Notes: generated by a model not told the origin, from the sequence alone. A stretch of DNA of 64,000 nt from Streptomyces sp. NBC_01381 (GCF_026340305.1 NZ_JAPEPI010000002.1:620001-684000); one strand, 5' to 3'; positions 25,258-34,158 are shown, counted from the stretch's first letter. Numbers and translations: made by a program.

Positions 25258-26238
25258 ATGACCGTGCAGACCGAACGGCCGCCCTCCGGCCCGACGGACG
25301 TCGTGAAAACGGACGGACGGCCGGGAGACACCGGCAAGCCCCGCGAGCGGGCCCGGTCGCTCGCGCCCTACCTGCTACTGCTTCCCGCGATCGCGGCCAC
25401 GCTCGTGTTCCTCGGCTGGCCCCTGGTCAACAACGGGATCCTGTCGTTCCAGAACCTCAACATGAGGCAGTTCATCCTCCACCTCACCGAGTGGAACGGG
25501 ATCGACAACTTCAAGGAGGTCCTCACCGGCGAGGACTTCTGGCGGGTCACCGGCCGCTCGATCGCGTTCACCGCGGTCAACGTCGTACTGATCATGCTGC
25601 TCGGCACCCTGATCGGCCTGCTGCTCGCACGGCTCGGCAAGCGGATGCGGACGCTGCTCCTGGTCGGACTCGTGCTCGCCTGGGCGATGCCGATCATCGC
25701 GTCGACGACCGTCTACCAGTGGCTGTTCGCGACGCGCTTCGGCGTCGTCAACTGGGTCCTGGACAAGGCCGGCTGGCACTCGATGGCCGATTTCGACTGG
25801 ATGGGCAGCCAGTACTCCACCTTCTTCGTGGTCATCGTCCTGATCGTCTGGCAGTCGATCCCCTTCGTGGCGATCAATCTGTACGCCGCGACGACGACGA
25901 TCCCCAAGGAGCTCTACGAAGCCGCGTCACTGGACGGCGCAGGAGCCTGGAAGCGGTTCACGAACGTCACGCTTCCGTACATGAAGCCCTTCCTCCTCGC
26001 GACGACCTTCCTGGAGATCATCTGGGTCTTCAAGGCGTTCGCGCAGGTCTTCGCGCTCAACGAGGGCGGCCCCGACCGGCTCACCGAGATCCTGCCCGTC
26101 TACGCCTACATCGAGGGCATGGGCAACCAGCACTTCGGCATGGGTGCGGCGATCGCGCTGCTCACCATCGTCATCCTGCTGGCCCTGACCTCCTTCTACC
26201 TGCGGATCGTGCTCAAGCAAGAGGAGGACGAGCTGTGA
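25258..26238 (+). CDS. dasB: Chitobiose ABC transporter permease DasB
   Basis: A 326-aa MalF-type permease with six transmembrane segments after a basic N-terminal region. The ABC-permease EAA loop is EAASLDGAGAWKRFTNVTLPYMKP. It pairs with DasC to form the membrane channel for chitobiose. I start at ATG 25258, with GAAAGAG about ten bases upstream; in-frame ATGs at 25249 and 25234 are alternatives. The last codons overlap the GTG of dasC (GTGA). Confidence 0.93.
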   Translation: MTVQTERPPSGPTDVVKTDGRPGDTGKPRERARSLAPYLLLLPAIAATLVFLGWPLVNNGILSFQNLNMRQFILHLTEWNGIDNFKEVLTGEDFWRVTGRSIAFTAVNVVLIMLLGTLIGLLLARLGKRMRTLLLVGLVLAWAMPIIASTTVYQWLFATRFGVVNWVLDKAGWHSMADFDWMGSQYSTFFVVIVLIVWQSIPFVAINLYAATTTIPKELYEAASLDGAGAWKRFTNVTLPYMKPFLLATTFLEIIWVFKAFAQVFALNEGGPDRLTEILPVYAYIEGMGNQHFGMGAAIALLTIVILLALTSFYLRIVLKQEEDEL

Positions 26239-27077
26239 CGCGCACTGCTTCGTCTCGGCGGCTGCGCCGCATCTGGCCCAACGCGGTGGCCGTCGTGCTC
26301 TTCATCGGGTTCGTCTTCCCCGTGTACTGGATGTTCGCCACGGCCTTCAAGCCGACCGGCGACATCATCAGCGAGGACCCGGTGTGGTTCCCGACCGACG
26401 CGACGTTCGAGCACTTCAAGACGGCCGTCGAGGCCGACCACTTCTGGACGATGGTCGGCAACTCCCTCACCGTCACCGTCCTCGCCGTGCTCTTCTCGCT
26501 GATCATCGGCCTCGCGTCGGCGTTCGCACTCGCCCGGATGCGCTTCAAGGGACGGCGCGGCTTCATCATCGGCTTCATGCTGGCCCAGATGGCGCCCTGG
26601 GAAGTCATGGTCATCGCCATCTACATGATCGTGCGCGACGCCGACATGCTGAACAGCCTCGTCCCGCTCACCCTCTTCTACATGGTGATGATCCTGCCCT
26701 TCACGCTCCTGACACTGCGCGGCTTCGTCGCCGCCGTGCCGCGCGAGCTTGAGGAGTCGGCGATGGTCGACGGCTGTTCACGGATGCAGGCGTTCCGCCG
26801 GGTGATCCTGCCGCTGCTCGCACCGGGCCTGATGTCGACCTCGCTCTTCGGCTTCATCACGGCCTGGAACGAATTCCCGCTGGTCCTTGTCCTCAACAAG
26901 GAGGCGGAGGCCAAGACGCTGCCGGTGTGGCTCTCAGGCTTCCAGACCGCCTTCGGCGACGACTGGGGTGCCACCATGGCCGCCGCCTCACTCTTCGCCA
27001 TCCCGATCCTGGTCCTCTTCGTCTTCCTGCAGCGCAGGGCCGTCAGCGGTCTGACCGACGGCGCCGTGAAGGGATAA
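26235..27077 (+). CDS. dasC: Chitobiose ABC transporter permease DasC
   Basis: A 280-aa MalG-type permease, six transmembrane segments, with EAA loop EESAMVDGCSRMQAFRRVILPLLAPG. It is translationally coupled to dasB (GTGA overlap) with GAGGAGG just upstream. The C-terminus is followed within 9 bp by the GH3 glycosidase gene, so uptake and intracellular hydrolysis of chitobiose are encoded together. Function is by homology with the Streptomyces das system. Confidence 0.93.
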   Translation: MTRTASSRRLRRIWPNAVAVVLFIGFVFPVYWMFATAFKPTGDIISEDPVWFPTDATFEHFKTAVEADHFWTMVGNSLTVTVLAVLFSLIIGLASAFALARMRFKGRRGFIIGFMLAQMAPWEVMVIAIYMIVRDADMLNSLVPLTLFYMVMILPFTLLTLRGFVAAVPRELEESAMVDGCSRMQAFRRVILPLLAPGLMSTSLFGFITAWNEFPLVLVLNKEAEAKTLPVWLSGFQTAFGDDWGATMAAASLFAIPILVLFVFLQRRAVSGLTDGAVKG

Positions 27078-27085
27078 CACGCCAT

Positions 27086-28579
27086 ATGTCGACACTCATT
27101 CGCCCCACCGACACCCTCACCCGGGACGCCCTGACCGTCCTGCAGCCGGGCTTCGTCGGCACCAGCGCACCGGACTGGCTGCTCCGCCGCATCGGCGAAG
27201 GCCTCGCCTCCGTCGGCCTGTTCGGCCGCAACATCTCCTCACCAGCACAACTGGCCGCACTCACCGCCCAGTTGCGTGCGGAGCGCGATGACGTCCTGGT
27301 CGCCATCGACGAGGAGGGCGGTGACGTGACCCGCCTGGAGGTCCGCTCCGGCTCCTCCTTCCCGGGCAACCACGCGCTCGGCGCGGTCGACGACACGGCG
27401 CTGACCCGTGACGTGGCGGCCGAGCTGGGCCGCCGCCTCGCCGCGTGCGGCGTCAACCTCAACTGGGCGCCCTCGGCGGACGTCAACTCCAACCCGGACA
27501 ACCCGGTCATCGGCGTACGCTCCTTCGGCGCCGACCCGCTCCTGGTGGCCCGGCACACCGCCGCGTACGTCGAGGGCCTGCAGTCCGCCGGCGTCGCCGC
27601 CTGCACCAAGCACTTCCCCGGGCACGGCGACACGGCGGTCGACTCACACCACGACGTGCCGCGCATCGGAGTCGACCCCGAGGTGCTCCGGGCCCGTGAC
27701 CTCGCCCCGTTCCGCGCGGCGATCGCCGCGGGCACGCGGGCCGTGATGAGCGCGCACATCCTGGTGCCGTCGCTCGACCCCGAGTACCCGGCAACGCTCT
27801 CGCACCGCATCCTGACCGGCGTACTGCGCGAGGAACTGAACTACGACGGCCTGATCGTCACCGACGGCATGGAGATGCAGGCCATCTCCGCGACGTACGG
27901 CATCGAGCGGGGCAGCGTCCTCGCCATCGCCGCGGGCGCCGACGCGATCTGCGTGGGCGGCGGCCTCGCGGACGACGAGACGGTGCTTCGCCTGCGGGAC
28001 GCGCTGGTGGGGGCCGTCCACAGGGGCGAACTCTCCGAGGAACGCCTCGCCGACGCGGCCGCCCGCGTCCGTGCGCTGGCCCACTGGACCTCGGTGTCGG
28101 GCGCGGCCGACCGTTCGGGGGTCGCGCCCGACACCGAGATCGGCCTGGTCGCGGCCCGCCGCGCCTTGACCGTCACCCGCGGCGATTCCTACACCGCCCC
28201 GCTCACCGAAGCTCCGTACGTCGCTGCCTTCACGCCGATGGCCAACATCGCGGTGGGCGACGAGACCCCGTGGGGCGTGGCGGCGGAACTGGAACGCCTG
28301 CTCCCGGGAACGGAGACGGGCAGCTTCACCGGCCCGGACGCGGGCGCGCTGGCGCTGGCCGAGGCGGGGGAGCGGCGGATCGTGGCGGTGGTCCGCGACG
28401 CCCACCGCCACGCCTGGATGGCAGAGGCCCTGAACACCCTGCTGGCATCCCGCCCCGACACAGTGGTGGTGGAAATGGGCGTCCCCCAGTCCCACCCACA
28501 GGGCTCCCTCCACATCGCCACGCATGGCGCGGCACGGGTGTGCGGCTTGGCGGCGGCGGAGGTCATTACGGGGCGCTAG
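27086..28579 (+). CDS. GH3 beta-N-acetylglucosaminidase (NagZ-like)
   Basis: A 497-aa family 3 glycoside hydrolase without a signal peptide, so probably cytoplasmic. The NagZ signature KHFPGHGDTAVDSHHDVP (about residues 172-189) holds the catalytic Asp-His acid/base dyad, and the nucleophile Asp lies in IVTDGMEMQAI. The C-terminal ~120 residues are an extra domain beyond the catalytic barrel. Given its place directly behind dasABC, it likely cleaves imported chitobiose to N-acetylglucosamine. ATG 27086 lies 9 bp after dasC. Confidence 0.88.
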   Translation: MSTLIRPTDTLTRDALTVLQPGFVGTSAPDWLLRRIGEGLASVGLFGRNISSPAQLAALTAQLRAERDDVLVAIDEEGGDVTRLEVRSGSSFPGNHALGAVDDTALTRDVAAELGRRLAACGVNLNWAPSADVNSNPDNPVIGVRSFGADPLLVARHTAAYVEGLQSAGVAACTKHFPGHGDTAVDSHHDVPRIGVDPEVLRARDLAPFRAAIAAGTRAVMSAHILVPSLDPEYPATLSHRILTGVLREELNYDGLIVTDGMEMQAISATYGIERGSVLAIAAGADAICVGGGLADDETVLRLRDALVGAVHRGELSEERLADAAARVRALAHWTSVSGAADRSGVAPDTEIGLVAARRALTVTRGDSYTAPLTEAPYVAAFTPMANIAVGDETPWGVAAELERLLPGTETGSFTGPDAGALALAEAGERRIVAVVRDAHRHAWMAEALNTLLASRPDTVVVEMGVPQSHPQGSLHIATHGAARVCGLAAAEVITGR

Positions 28580-28599
28580 AAGCGCCCCGTAAGGGGCGC
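28568..28599 (+). other. Two mutually exclusive hairpins after the GH3 gene
   Basis: ACGGGGCGCT (28568-28577, including the last codons of the gene) can pair with AGCGCCCCGT (28581-28590), or the GCGCCCC within that segment (28582-28588) can pair with GGGGCGC (28593-28599). The same arm cannot do both. The second hairpin and the bases following it resemble a repeat often seen downstream of Streptomyces genes. Any switching role is inference. Confidence 0.7.
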
Positions 28600-28646
28600 G
28601 GGGAACTGCGCGCCCAGCCCCAGTGCACTCGCAGACTGGCTACAAC

Positions 28647-28693
28647 AGAAGGCGCCGGGGCACCCCCAGCAAGGGGGCACCCCGGCACCTTCT
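28647..28693. terminator. Bidirectional terminator between GH3 gene and nagB
   Basis: A 21-base arm starting AGAAGGCGCCGGGG (28647-28667) pairs, with three mismatches, with 28673-28693 ending GGCACCTTCT; the loop is AGCAA. It lies between two convergent genes. Confidence 0.85.
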
Positions 28694-28710
28694 GCGTAAC
28701 GCACAGCCGC

Positions 28711-29496
28711 CTAGAGCCCCTGCCAGGCTGGCTTCGCCGCATACGTGGCCCGGAAGTACTCCCCAAGCTTCAACTTGGACGCGGCGGCCTCATCCACAAC
28801 GACCGTCGCATGCGGATGCAACTGCAGAGCCGAAGCCGGAACCACCGCGGCGACAGGCCCTTCCACCGTCGCGGCCACCGCATCCGCCTTGCCCTCACCC
28901 GTGGCAAGCAGCACCAGATGCCGAGCCTCGAGAATCGTCCCGATGCCCTGCGTCATCACGTGATGCGGCACCTGCTCGATGTCCCCGTCGAAGAACCGCG
29001 CGTTGTCCACCCGCGTCTGCTCCGTCAGCGTCTTGATCCGCGTACGCGAGGCCAGCGAGGAGCACGGCTCGTTGAACCCGATGTGCCCGTCCGTACCGAT
29101 CCCGAGCAACTGGAGATCGACACCCCCGGCCGCCGCGAGCGCCTCGTCGTACGCGTCGCACGCCGCCTGCACATCCTCCGCGCTGCCGTCAGGCCCCATG
29201 AAGGACGCCTCGCTGAGCCTCAGCGGCTCGACGACCTCACGCAGCACCACGGACCGGTAGGACTCGGGATGCCCCGCGGGCAGTCCGACATACTCGTCGA
29301 GCTGGCAGATCCGCGCCCGCGACGCGTCCACGGCACCGGAGGCGACCTTGGCGGCAAGGGCTTCATAGATGGGCAGCGGGGTGGATCCGGTGGCGACACC
29401 GAGCAGGGCGTCAGGCTTACGGCGCACCAAGGCGGCCATGGCCTCCGCGATGAGCTCGCCGCCTGCCTGGGCGTCCGGGACGATGACAACTTCCAC
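28711..29496 (-). CDS. nagB: Glucosamine-6-phosphate deaminase
   Basis: A 261-aa enzyme converting glucosamine-6-phosphate to fructose-6-phosphate and ammonia, feeding imported GlcNAc into glycolysis. Motifs include GVATGSTPLPIYEAL (phosphate-binding loop), CQLDEYVGLP with the catalytic Asp, and GIGTDGHIGFNEP (active-site His). GTG at 29496 is chosen because VEVVIVPDA aligns with the usual start; upstream frame is noncoding and contains the dre site. By known regulation in Streptomyces it is a DasR target. Confidence 0.95.
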   Translation of the reverse strand: MEVVIVPDAQAGGELIAEAMAALVRRKPDALLGVATGSTPLPIYEALAAKVASGAVDASRARICQLDEYVGLPAGHPESYRSVVLREVVEPLRLSEASFMGPDGSAEDVQAACDAYDEALAAAGGVDLQLLGIGTDGHIGFNEPCSSLASRTRIKTLTEQTRVDNARFFDGDIEQVPHHVMTQGIGTILEARHLVLLATGEGKADAVAATVEGPVAAVVPASALQLHPHATVVVDEAAASKLKLGEYFRATYAAKPAWQGL

Positions 29497-29536
29497 GCTG
29501 GGCCTGCCGTTCTGGAGAGGGGACTCACAGGGACTA

Positions 29537-29552
29537 TGTGGTATAGACCAAT
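29537..29552. promoter_or_regulatory. dre site upstream of nagB
   Basis: TGTGGTATAGACCAAT matches 13 of 16 positions of the dre consensus in reverse orientation (AGTGGTCTAGACCAGT). It lies 41 bp before the nagB GTG, within the likely promoter; nagB is a known DasR target. No comparable site is evident nearer the divergent SIS gene. Confidence 0.8.
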
Positions 29553-29740
29553 CTAGCAGAGCCGGCCCATCAGAGCCCCGGGTTCTCAAGCCCCAAAGTT
29601 CCCGCGGCCCGCAGTTCCCACGGTCCACGCTCGCCCGCTCCCGCATCCCATGCTCGGCGCTCAGTTCAACCCCCGCCCGTCGAGCAATCCCCCCGGGGAG
29701 TCACCAAGCGAGCCCCGCCCCGAGCAAGCACAGTGGAGGC

Positions 29741-30811
29741 ATGACCGACACGACAACGGCCCCGCAGAGCGAGCAGCCGGGCCGGATCATGTCCCGTGAG
29801 ATGGCCGAACAGCCCGAGGTGCTGCGCCGCATCCTCGAGGCCGGCGCCCCGAAGATCCGTGAGGTCGCCCGGCTGGTCGCCGCCAAGAAGCCCCGCTTCG
29901 TCCTCCTCACCGCACGCGGCACCTCCGACCACGCCGCCCTGTACGCCAAATACCTCCTCGAAGTCCGTCTCGGCGTGCCCTGCGGACTGAGCTCCATGTC
30001 CACCATCACGGCCTACGGAGCCAAGCCCGACCTGAGGGACGTCCTGGTCATCACCGTCAGTCAGTCCGGGGGCTCGCCCGACCTGGTGGCCTCGACCCGC
30101 GCCGCCCGCGATGCCGGCGCGCTCACCCTCTCGGTCACCAACAACCCGGACTCGCCGCTTGCCGCCGTCTCCGAACACCACATCGACGTCCTGGCGGGCC
30201 CGGAGAAGGCGCTCCCCGCCACGAAGACCTACACGGCGTCCCTCCTGGCCCTCTATCTCTTCGTCGAGGGGCTGCATGACGGTGACGTCGCGGCCGCCGC
30301 CGCGCTGCCCGAACTCGCCGCCCAACTCCTGGACCGCCAGCCCGAGATCAGGACGCTGGCCGCCCGCTACCGCTTCGCCGAACGCATGGTGATCACCTCC
30401 CGTGGCTATGGCCTGCCGACCGCCAAGGAAGCGGCCCTGAAGCTGATGGAGACGAGCTACATCCCCGCCCTCGCCTACTCCGGCGCGGACCTGCTGCACG
30501 GCCCGCTCGCCATGGTCGACAACATCTCGCCCGTCATCGCGGTCGTCCCGGACGGCAAGGGCGGGGAGGTCCTCCAACCCGTGCTCGACCGGTTGCGCGG
30601 GCGCGGCGCCGACCTTGTGGTCGTCGGCCCGAAGGCGCAGGTGGAGCAGGCGTCGGCCGGTTTCGCGCTGCCGACCGACGGCGTACCGGAAGAGCTCCAG
30701 CCGATCCTGGAGATCATCCCGCTCCAACTGCTCGCCTACGAGGTCACCATCGCCCGCGGCCAGGACCCGGACGCGCCCCGCGCCCTCGCGAAGGTGACGG
30801 AGACCCGCTGA
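29741..30811 (+). CDS. SIS-domain sugar-phosphate isomerase/deaminase-like protein
   Basis: A 356-aa protein with two SIS domains, resembling the isomerase half of GlmS or the AgaS family: TARGTSDHAALYAKY in the first, TVSQSGGSPDLVASTRAARDAG (phosphosugar loop SQSG), TSRGYGLPTAKEAALKLME in the second. No glutaminase (Cys1) domain is present, so it is not an amidotransferase. It is divergent from nagB and lies next to the das cluster, so it probably handles aminosugar phosphates; exact reaction is not determinable. ATG 29741 has GTGGAGG just upstream. Confidence 0.85.
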   Translation: MTDTTTAPQSEQPGRIMSREMAEQPEVLRRILEAGAPKIREVARLVAAKKPRFVLLTARGTSDHAALYAKYLLEVRLGVPCGLSSMSTITAYGAKPDLRDVLVITVSQSGGSPDLVASTRAARDAGALTLSVTNNPDSPLAAVSEHHIDVLAGPEKALPATKTYTASLLALYLFVEGLHDGDVAAAAALPELAAQLLDRQPEIRTLAARYRFAERMVITSRGYGLPTAKEAALKLMETSYIPALAYSGADLLHGPLAMVDNISPVIAVVPDGKGGEVLQPVLDRLRGRGADLVVVGPKAQVEQASAGFALPTDGVPEELQPILEIIPLQLLAYEVTIARGQDPDAPRALAKVTETR

Positions 30812-30830
30812 CGCCGGATGCCATGGGGCG

Positions 30831-31577
30831 TCACAGTCCCAGCGCCGATCCTCCCGTCGCGTCGATGTACTGGCCGGTGATCCAGCGCGCGTCGTCCGAG
30901 GCGACGAAGGTGACGATGTCCGCCACGTCGGCGGGCTGGCCTATGCGGCCGAAGGTCGAGTACTTCGCCATCTCGCTGTGCTGGCCGTCGGGAATCCCGG
31001 CCATCATCTCCGTCTCGATGATCCCCGGCGCCACCGCGTTGACCGTGATCCCGCGCGGGCCCAGGTCCTGCGCCAGGGTGTGCGTCAGGACGTTCAAGGC
31101 GCCCTTCGTCATCGAGTAGCCGATGGTCATCGGGAAGGCGATCCGGGTGACTCCGGAGGAGATGTTGATGATGCGGCCGCCGTCGCGCAGCCGGTCCAGG
31201 CCCTTCTGGATGATGAAGAACGGCGCCTTCACATTGACCGCGAACACCCGGTCGTAATCCGCTTCCTGGACCTCGCCCACCAGGCTGTAGAGCCCGATCC
31301 CCGCGTTGTTCACCAGGATGTCCAGGCCGTCCGCGTGCCGGTCGAACTCGGCCCAGAGCGCCTCTGCGTCACCGGGCACGCCGAGCTCCGTGCCGAAGGC
31401 GAAGGCGGAGCCGCCCTCCCCCTCGATCGCGGCGACCGTCTCTTTCGCGGCGGCCTCATTGCTGCCGTAGTGCACGGCGACCCGTGCGCCGTCCCGCCCC
31501 AAACGCTCGGCGATGCCCCGCCCGATGCCCCTGCTGCCGCCCGTGACCAGTGCCGTCTTCCCTGCAAGCGTGCCCAT
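30831..31577 (-). CDS. Short-chain dehydrogenase/reductase
   Basis: A 248-aa classical SDR. The Rossmann motif is TGGSRGIG (residues ~12-19), NNAG follows, the catalytic Ser lies in INISSGV and the Tyr-Lys pair in YSMTKGA. The C-terminal TGQYIDATGG segment is standard. Substrate unknown. Its stop lies 20 bp from the convergent SIS gene stop. Divergent TetR gene and shared operator-like repeats indicate that the TetR regulator controls it, a common arrangement for stress- or ligand-responsive SDRs. Confidence 0.9.
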   Translation of the reverse strand: MGTLAGKTALVTGGSRGIGRGIAERLGRDGARVAVHYGSNEAAAKETVAAIEGEGGSAFAFGTELGVPGDAEALWAEFDRHADGLDILVNNAGIGLYSLVGEVQEADYDRVFAVNVKAPFFIIQKGLDRLRDGGRIINISSGVTRIAFPMTIGYSMTKGALNVLTHTLAQDLGPRGITVNAVAPGIIETEMMAGIPDGQHSEMAKYSTFGRIGQPADVADIVTFVASDDARWITGQYIDATGGSALGL

Positions 31578-31610
31578 GGGAGCCGCCCCCTCTTCCCGTC
31601 GAAGATTTCT

Positions 31611-31674
31611 CTAGTGGTCGATACAGAAAGAAACCGTAGCCGAGCCCGGCCCGTTTTTCTAGCGCCCGCTATAG
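31611..31674. promoter_or_regulatory. Two similar operator-like sites between SDR and TetR genes
   Basis: CTAGTGGTCGATACAG (31611-31626) and CTAGCGCCCGCTATAG (31659-31674) share the pattern CTAGxGxxCGxTAxAG, 48 bp apart. The second contains the perfect inverted repeat TAGCG-CC-CGCTA (31660-31671). Placement in the divergent promoter region suggests TetR operators, one per promoter. Binding is inferred. Confidence 0.75.
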
Positions 31675-31684
31675 AATTCACTCC

Positions 31685-32338
31685 ATGGTGACGAGAGACC
31701 CTGCGCGGCCATCGGTCGAGCAGCCGGCGAAACAGCGCGGGCGCCCCCGCTCCTTCGACCGCGAGACCGCCCTTGAGCAGGCCATCCGTACGTTCTGGGA
31801 GCACGGGTACGAGGCGACATCGGTCACGGACCTCACCCGGGCCATGGGCATCGGCGCGCCGAGCATGTACGCGGCCTTCGGCGACAAGCAGTCCCTGTTC
31901 GAGGAGGCCGTGCGGGTCTACGGCCAGACGTACGGCGGCTTCGGCGACCGAGCCTTCGCCGAGGAGTCGACCGTCCGGGGCGGCGTCGCGCGCATGCTGC
32001 ACGAGGCCGCGGCCAAGTACACGGAGCCGGGGCACCCCCGCGGCTGCCTCGTCATCTACGCCGCGACGAACTGCGCGACGCCGGAGGTCGAGGCGAGCCT
32101 GCGTGACCAGCGCAACGCCAATGTCGGCTCCATCGAGTCGCGGATAAGGTCCGCGATCGCCGTGGGCGAGCTACCCTCGACCATCGACGCCCCCGCGCTC
32201 GCGCGCTACACCGGAGCGGTCCTGCAGGGCATGTCCCAGCAGTCCCGTGACGGCGCGACCAGGCAGGAGCTGGAAGCTGTCGCCGAACTGGCCATGCATG
32301 CCTGGCCGGCGTCCGCATCCGGGTCGGCGGAGGCGTGA
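31685..32338 (+). CDS. TetR-family transcriptional regulator
   Basis: A 217-aa regulator with a classic TetR HTH (ALEQAIRTFWEHGYEATSVTDLTRAMGIGAPSMYAAFGDKQSLF, about residues 33-76). The C-terminal ligand domain includes GHPRGCLVIYAA, seen in the branch of TetR proteins that regulate adjacent oxidoreductases. It is divergent from the SDR gene. ATG 31685 is nine bases after the second operator-like site. Ligand is unknown. Confidence 0.9.
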   Translation: MVTRDPARPSVEQPAKQRGRPRSFDRETALEQAIRTFWEHGYEATSVTDLTRAMGIGAPSMYAAFGDKQSLFEEAVRVYGQTYGGFGDRAFAEESTVRGGVARMLHEAAAKYTEPGHPRGCLVIYAATNCATPEVEASLRDQRNANVGSIESRIRSAIAVGELPSTIDAPALARYTGAVLQGMSQQSRDGATRQELEAVAELAMHAWPASASGSAEA

Positions 32339-32409
32339 CCCTGGGGCACTGGGGGCAGAAGTGAAAGAAGTAGACAACATAAACATCCGCCTACGCATAG
32401 ACACAGGTG

Positions 32410-32425
32410 AATGGTCTAGTCCACA
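32410..32425. promoter_or_regulatory. Orphan dre-like site in a gene-poor stretch
   Basis: AATGGTCTAGTCCACA matches 13 of 16 positions of the DasR operator consensus. It lies in the 321-bp stretch between the TetR and sensor-kinase genes, followed by a hairpin (CCGCCCT 32443-32449 / AGGGCGG 32461-32467). Apart from these I see nothing gene-like in 32339-32659; no convincing chitin-related gene follows. Confidence 0.6.
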
Positions 32426-32659
32426 ATGCGTTGGTAAAGCATCCGCCCTTCCCGCACAGGAGGGCGGACCGAGGAACCGGCACTCTCTGCCCTGACCGTG
32501 CCGGATCCTCCGATCGGCCGCCGGTACCGCACATTCCGGTGGTCGTGTTCCTGAAGGGCTGCGGTGCCGAGGGTGGGTTGAGGGTCCCGCCCTGGCGCCG
32601 CGGCTCGTCGGGAATCGCCCGGGGCGGACCCGCGGTAAGTGCCAGGTACGCTCGCACAC

Positions 32660-34135
32660 GTGCCCTCCATGAACGACCTCGTCCGCCAGCACACCGCTCT
32701 CGGTGACTCCGATCTCGAGTGGTTGCATCTGCTGGTCTCGGAGTGGCAGCTGCTCTCCGACCTCTCTTTCGCCGACCTCGTGCTGTGGGTCCCCACCCGC
32801 GACGGCACCCGTTATGTCTCCGTGGCGCAGATGCGGCCGAACACCGGCCCCACCTCCTACCAGGACGACATGGTCGGCCACCTCGTCCCGCGCGGCCGCC
32901 GCCCACTGCTCGACGCCGCCCTGGACGAGGGCCGCATCGTGCGCGAGGGCGACCCCGAGTGGCGCGAAGAGGTCCCGGTGCGGGTCGAGTCCATCCCCGT
33001 ACGCAGGGAAGGGCGCGTCCTGGGTGTCATCGCGCGCAACACCAACCTGCTCACGGTGCGCACCCCCTCACGTCTGGAGCTGACCTACCTCCAGTCGGCG
33101 TCCGACCTGGCCCAGATGATCGCGGCCGGCTCCTTCCCCTTCCCCGGCCAGCAGGTCGACATGGACGCCTCGCCGCGCGTCGGCGACGGTCTGCTGCGGC
33201 TCGACGCCGACGGGATCGTCCAGTACGCGTCGCCGAACGCGCTCTCCGCGTACCACCGCCTCGGCCTCGCCGCCGACTTGGTCGGACATCACCTCGGCAC
33301 GGCGACCGCCGAACTCGCCCCGTCCCGCGGCCCGGTGGACGAGGCGCTCGCCAAGGTCGCCAGCGGCTGGGCGCCCCGCGAGTTCGAGATCGAGGGCGGC
33401 GACGGCGTCATCCAGCTCCGCGCGATCCCGCTCAAGCCCAAGGGCCCGCGTATCGGTTCTCTCGTACTCCTTCGCGATGTGACCGAACTGCGCCGCCGCG
33501 AGCGCGAGTTGATCACCAAGGATGCGACCATCCGGGAGATCCACCACCGGGTGAAGAACAACCTCCAGACGGTCGCCGCGCTCCTGCGCCTGCAGGCCCG
33601 CCGCATCGACTCCGCCACCGGCCGCGAGGCGCTCGAGGAGGCCGTGCGCCGGGTGGGCTCCATCGCGATCGTGCACGAGACGCTGTCCCAGAACCTGGAC
33701 GAGCGCGTGGAGTTCGACGAGATCGCCGACCGCGTCCTCGCGATGGTGGCGGAGATCTCGCCGGGCAAGGTCACGGGCCGGCGCACCGGACGCTTCGGCA
33801 TCCTGGACGCCGAGGTGGCGACCCCGCTGTCGATGGTCCTCACCGAGATCCTGCAGAACGCCCTGGAACACGGCTTCCGCGAGGGCGACATGGGCACGGT
33901 CGAGGTCTCCGCGGTGCGCGGCGGCACCAGCAAGGACGCCCGCCTCCTGATCACCGTCCAGGACGACGGCGTGGGACTGCCCGACGACTTCGATCCGCAC
34001 CGCTCGGGCAACCTCGGCCTGCAGATCGTCCGCACCCTGGTCGAGGGCGAGTTGAGCGGCACGTTCGACATGGTGCGGGCCCCGGAGCGCGGCACGCAGG
34101 TCATCCTCGACATCCCCGTACGCGCCGACAAGTAG
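32660..34135 (+). CDS. Sensor histidine kinase, HisKA_2 type (PdtaS-like)
   Basis: A 491-aa cytoplasmic sensor kinase with an N-terminal GAF-like sensor domain (H_kinase_N type, residues ~5-150), a PAS domain (~175-280) and a HisKA_2/HATPase_c core. The phosphoacceptor His lies in REIHHRVKNNLQT, the N box in LTEILQNALEH, and the G boxes in QDDGVGLPDDF and GNLGLQIV. HisKA_2 kinases often pair with ANTAR-domain output proteins; one such gene is in this window at 46.3 kb, though linkage is only inference. GTG at 32660 is chosen, with ATG 32669 equally possible. Confidence 0.88.
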   Translation: MPSMNDLVRQHTALGDSDLEWLHLLVSEWQLLSDLSFADLVLWVPTRDGTRYVSVAQMRPNTGPTSYQDDMVGHLVPRGRRPLLDAALDEGRIVREGDPEWREEVPVRVESIPVRREGRVLGVIARNTNLLTVRTPSRLELTYLQSASDLAQMIAAGSFPFPGQQVDMDASPRVGDGLLRLDADGIVQYASPNALSAYHRLGLAADLVGHHLGTATAELAPSRGPVDEALAKVASGWAPREFEIEGGDGVIQLRAIPLKPKGPRIGSLVLLRDVTELRRRERELITKDATIREIHHRVKNNLQTVAALLRLQARRIDSATGREALEEAVRRVGSIAIVHETLSQNLDERVEFDEIADRVLAMVAEISPGKVTGRRTGRFGILDAEVATPLSMVLTEILQNALEHGFREGDMGTVEVSAVRGGTSKDARLLITVQDDGVGLPDDFDPHRSGNLGLQIVRTLVEGELSGTFDMVRAPERGTQVILDIPVRADK

Positions 34136-34158
34136 CACCCGCACAGGGCGTACGGCAT

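Noticed and set aside
29741..30811. glmS (glucosamine-6-phosphate synthase)
   Set aside because: There is no N-terminal glutaminase domain with Cys1; only the SIS half is present.
32407..32706. Small frame after the orphan dre-like site
   Set aside because: Overlaps the sensor-kinase start in another frame, has no SD and no domain.
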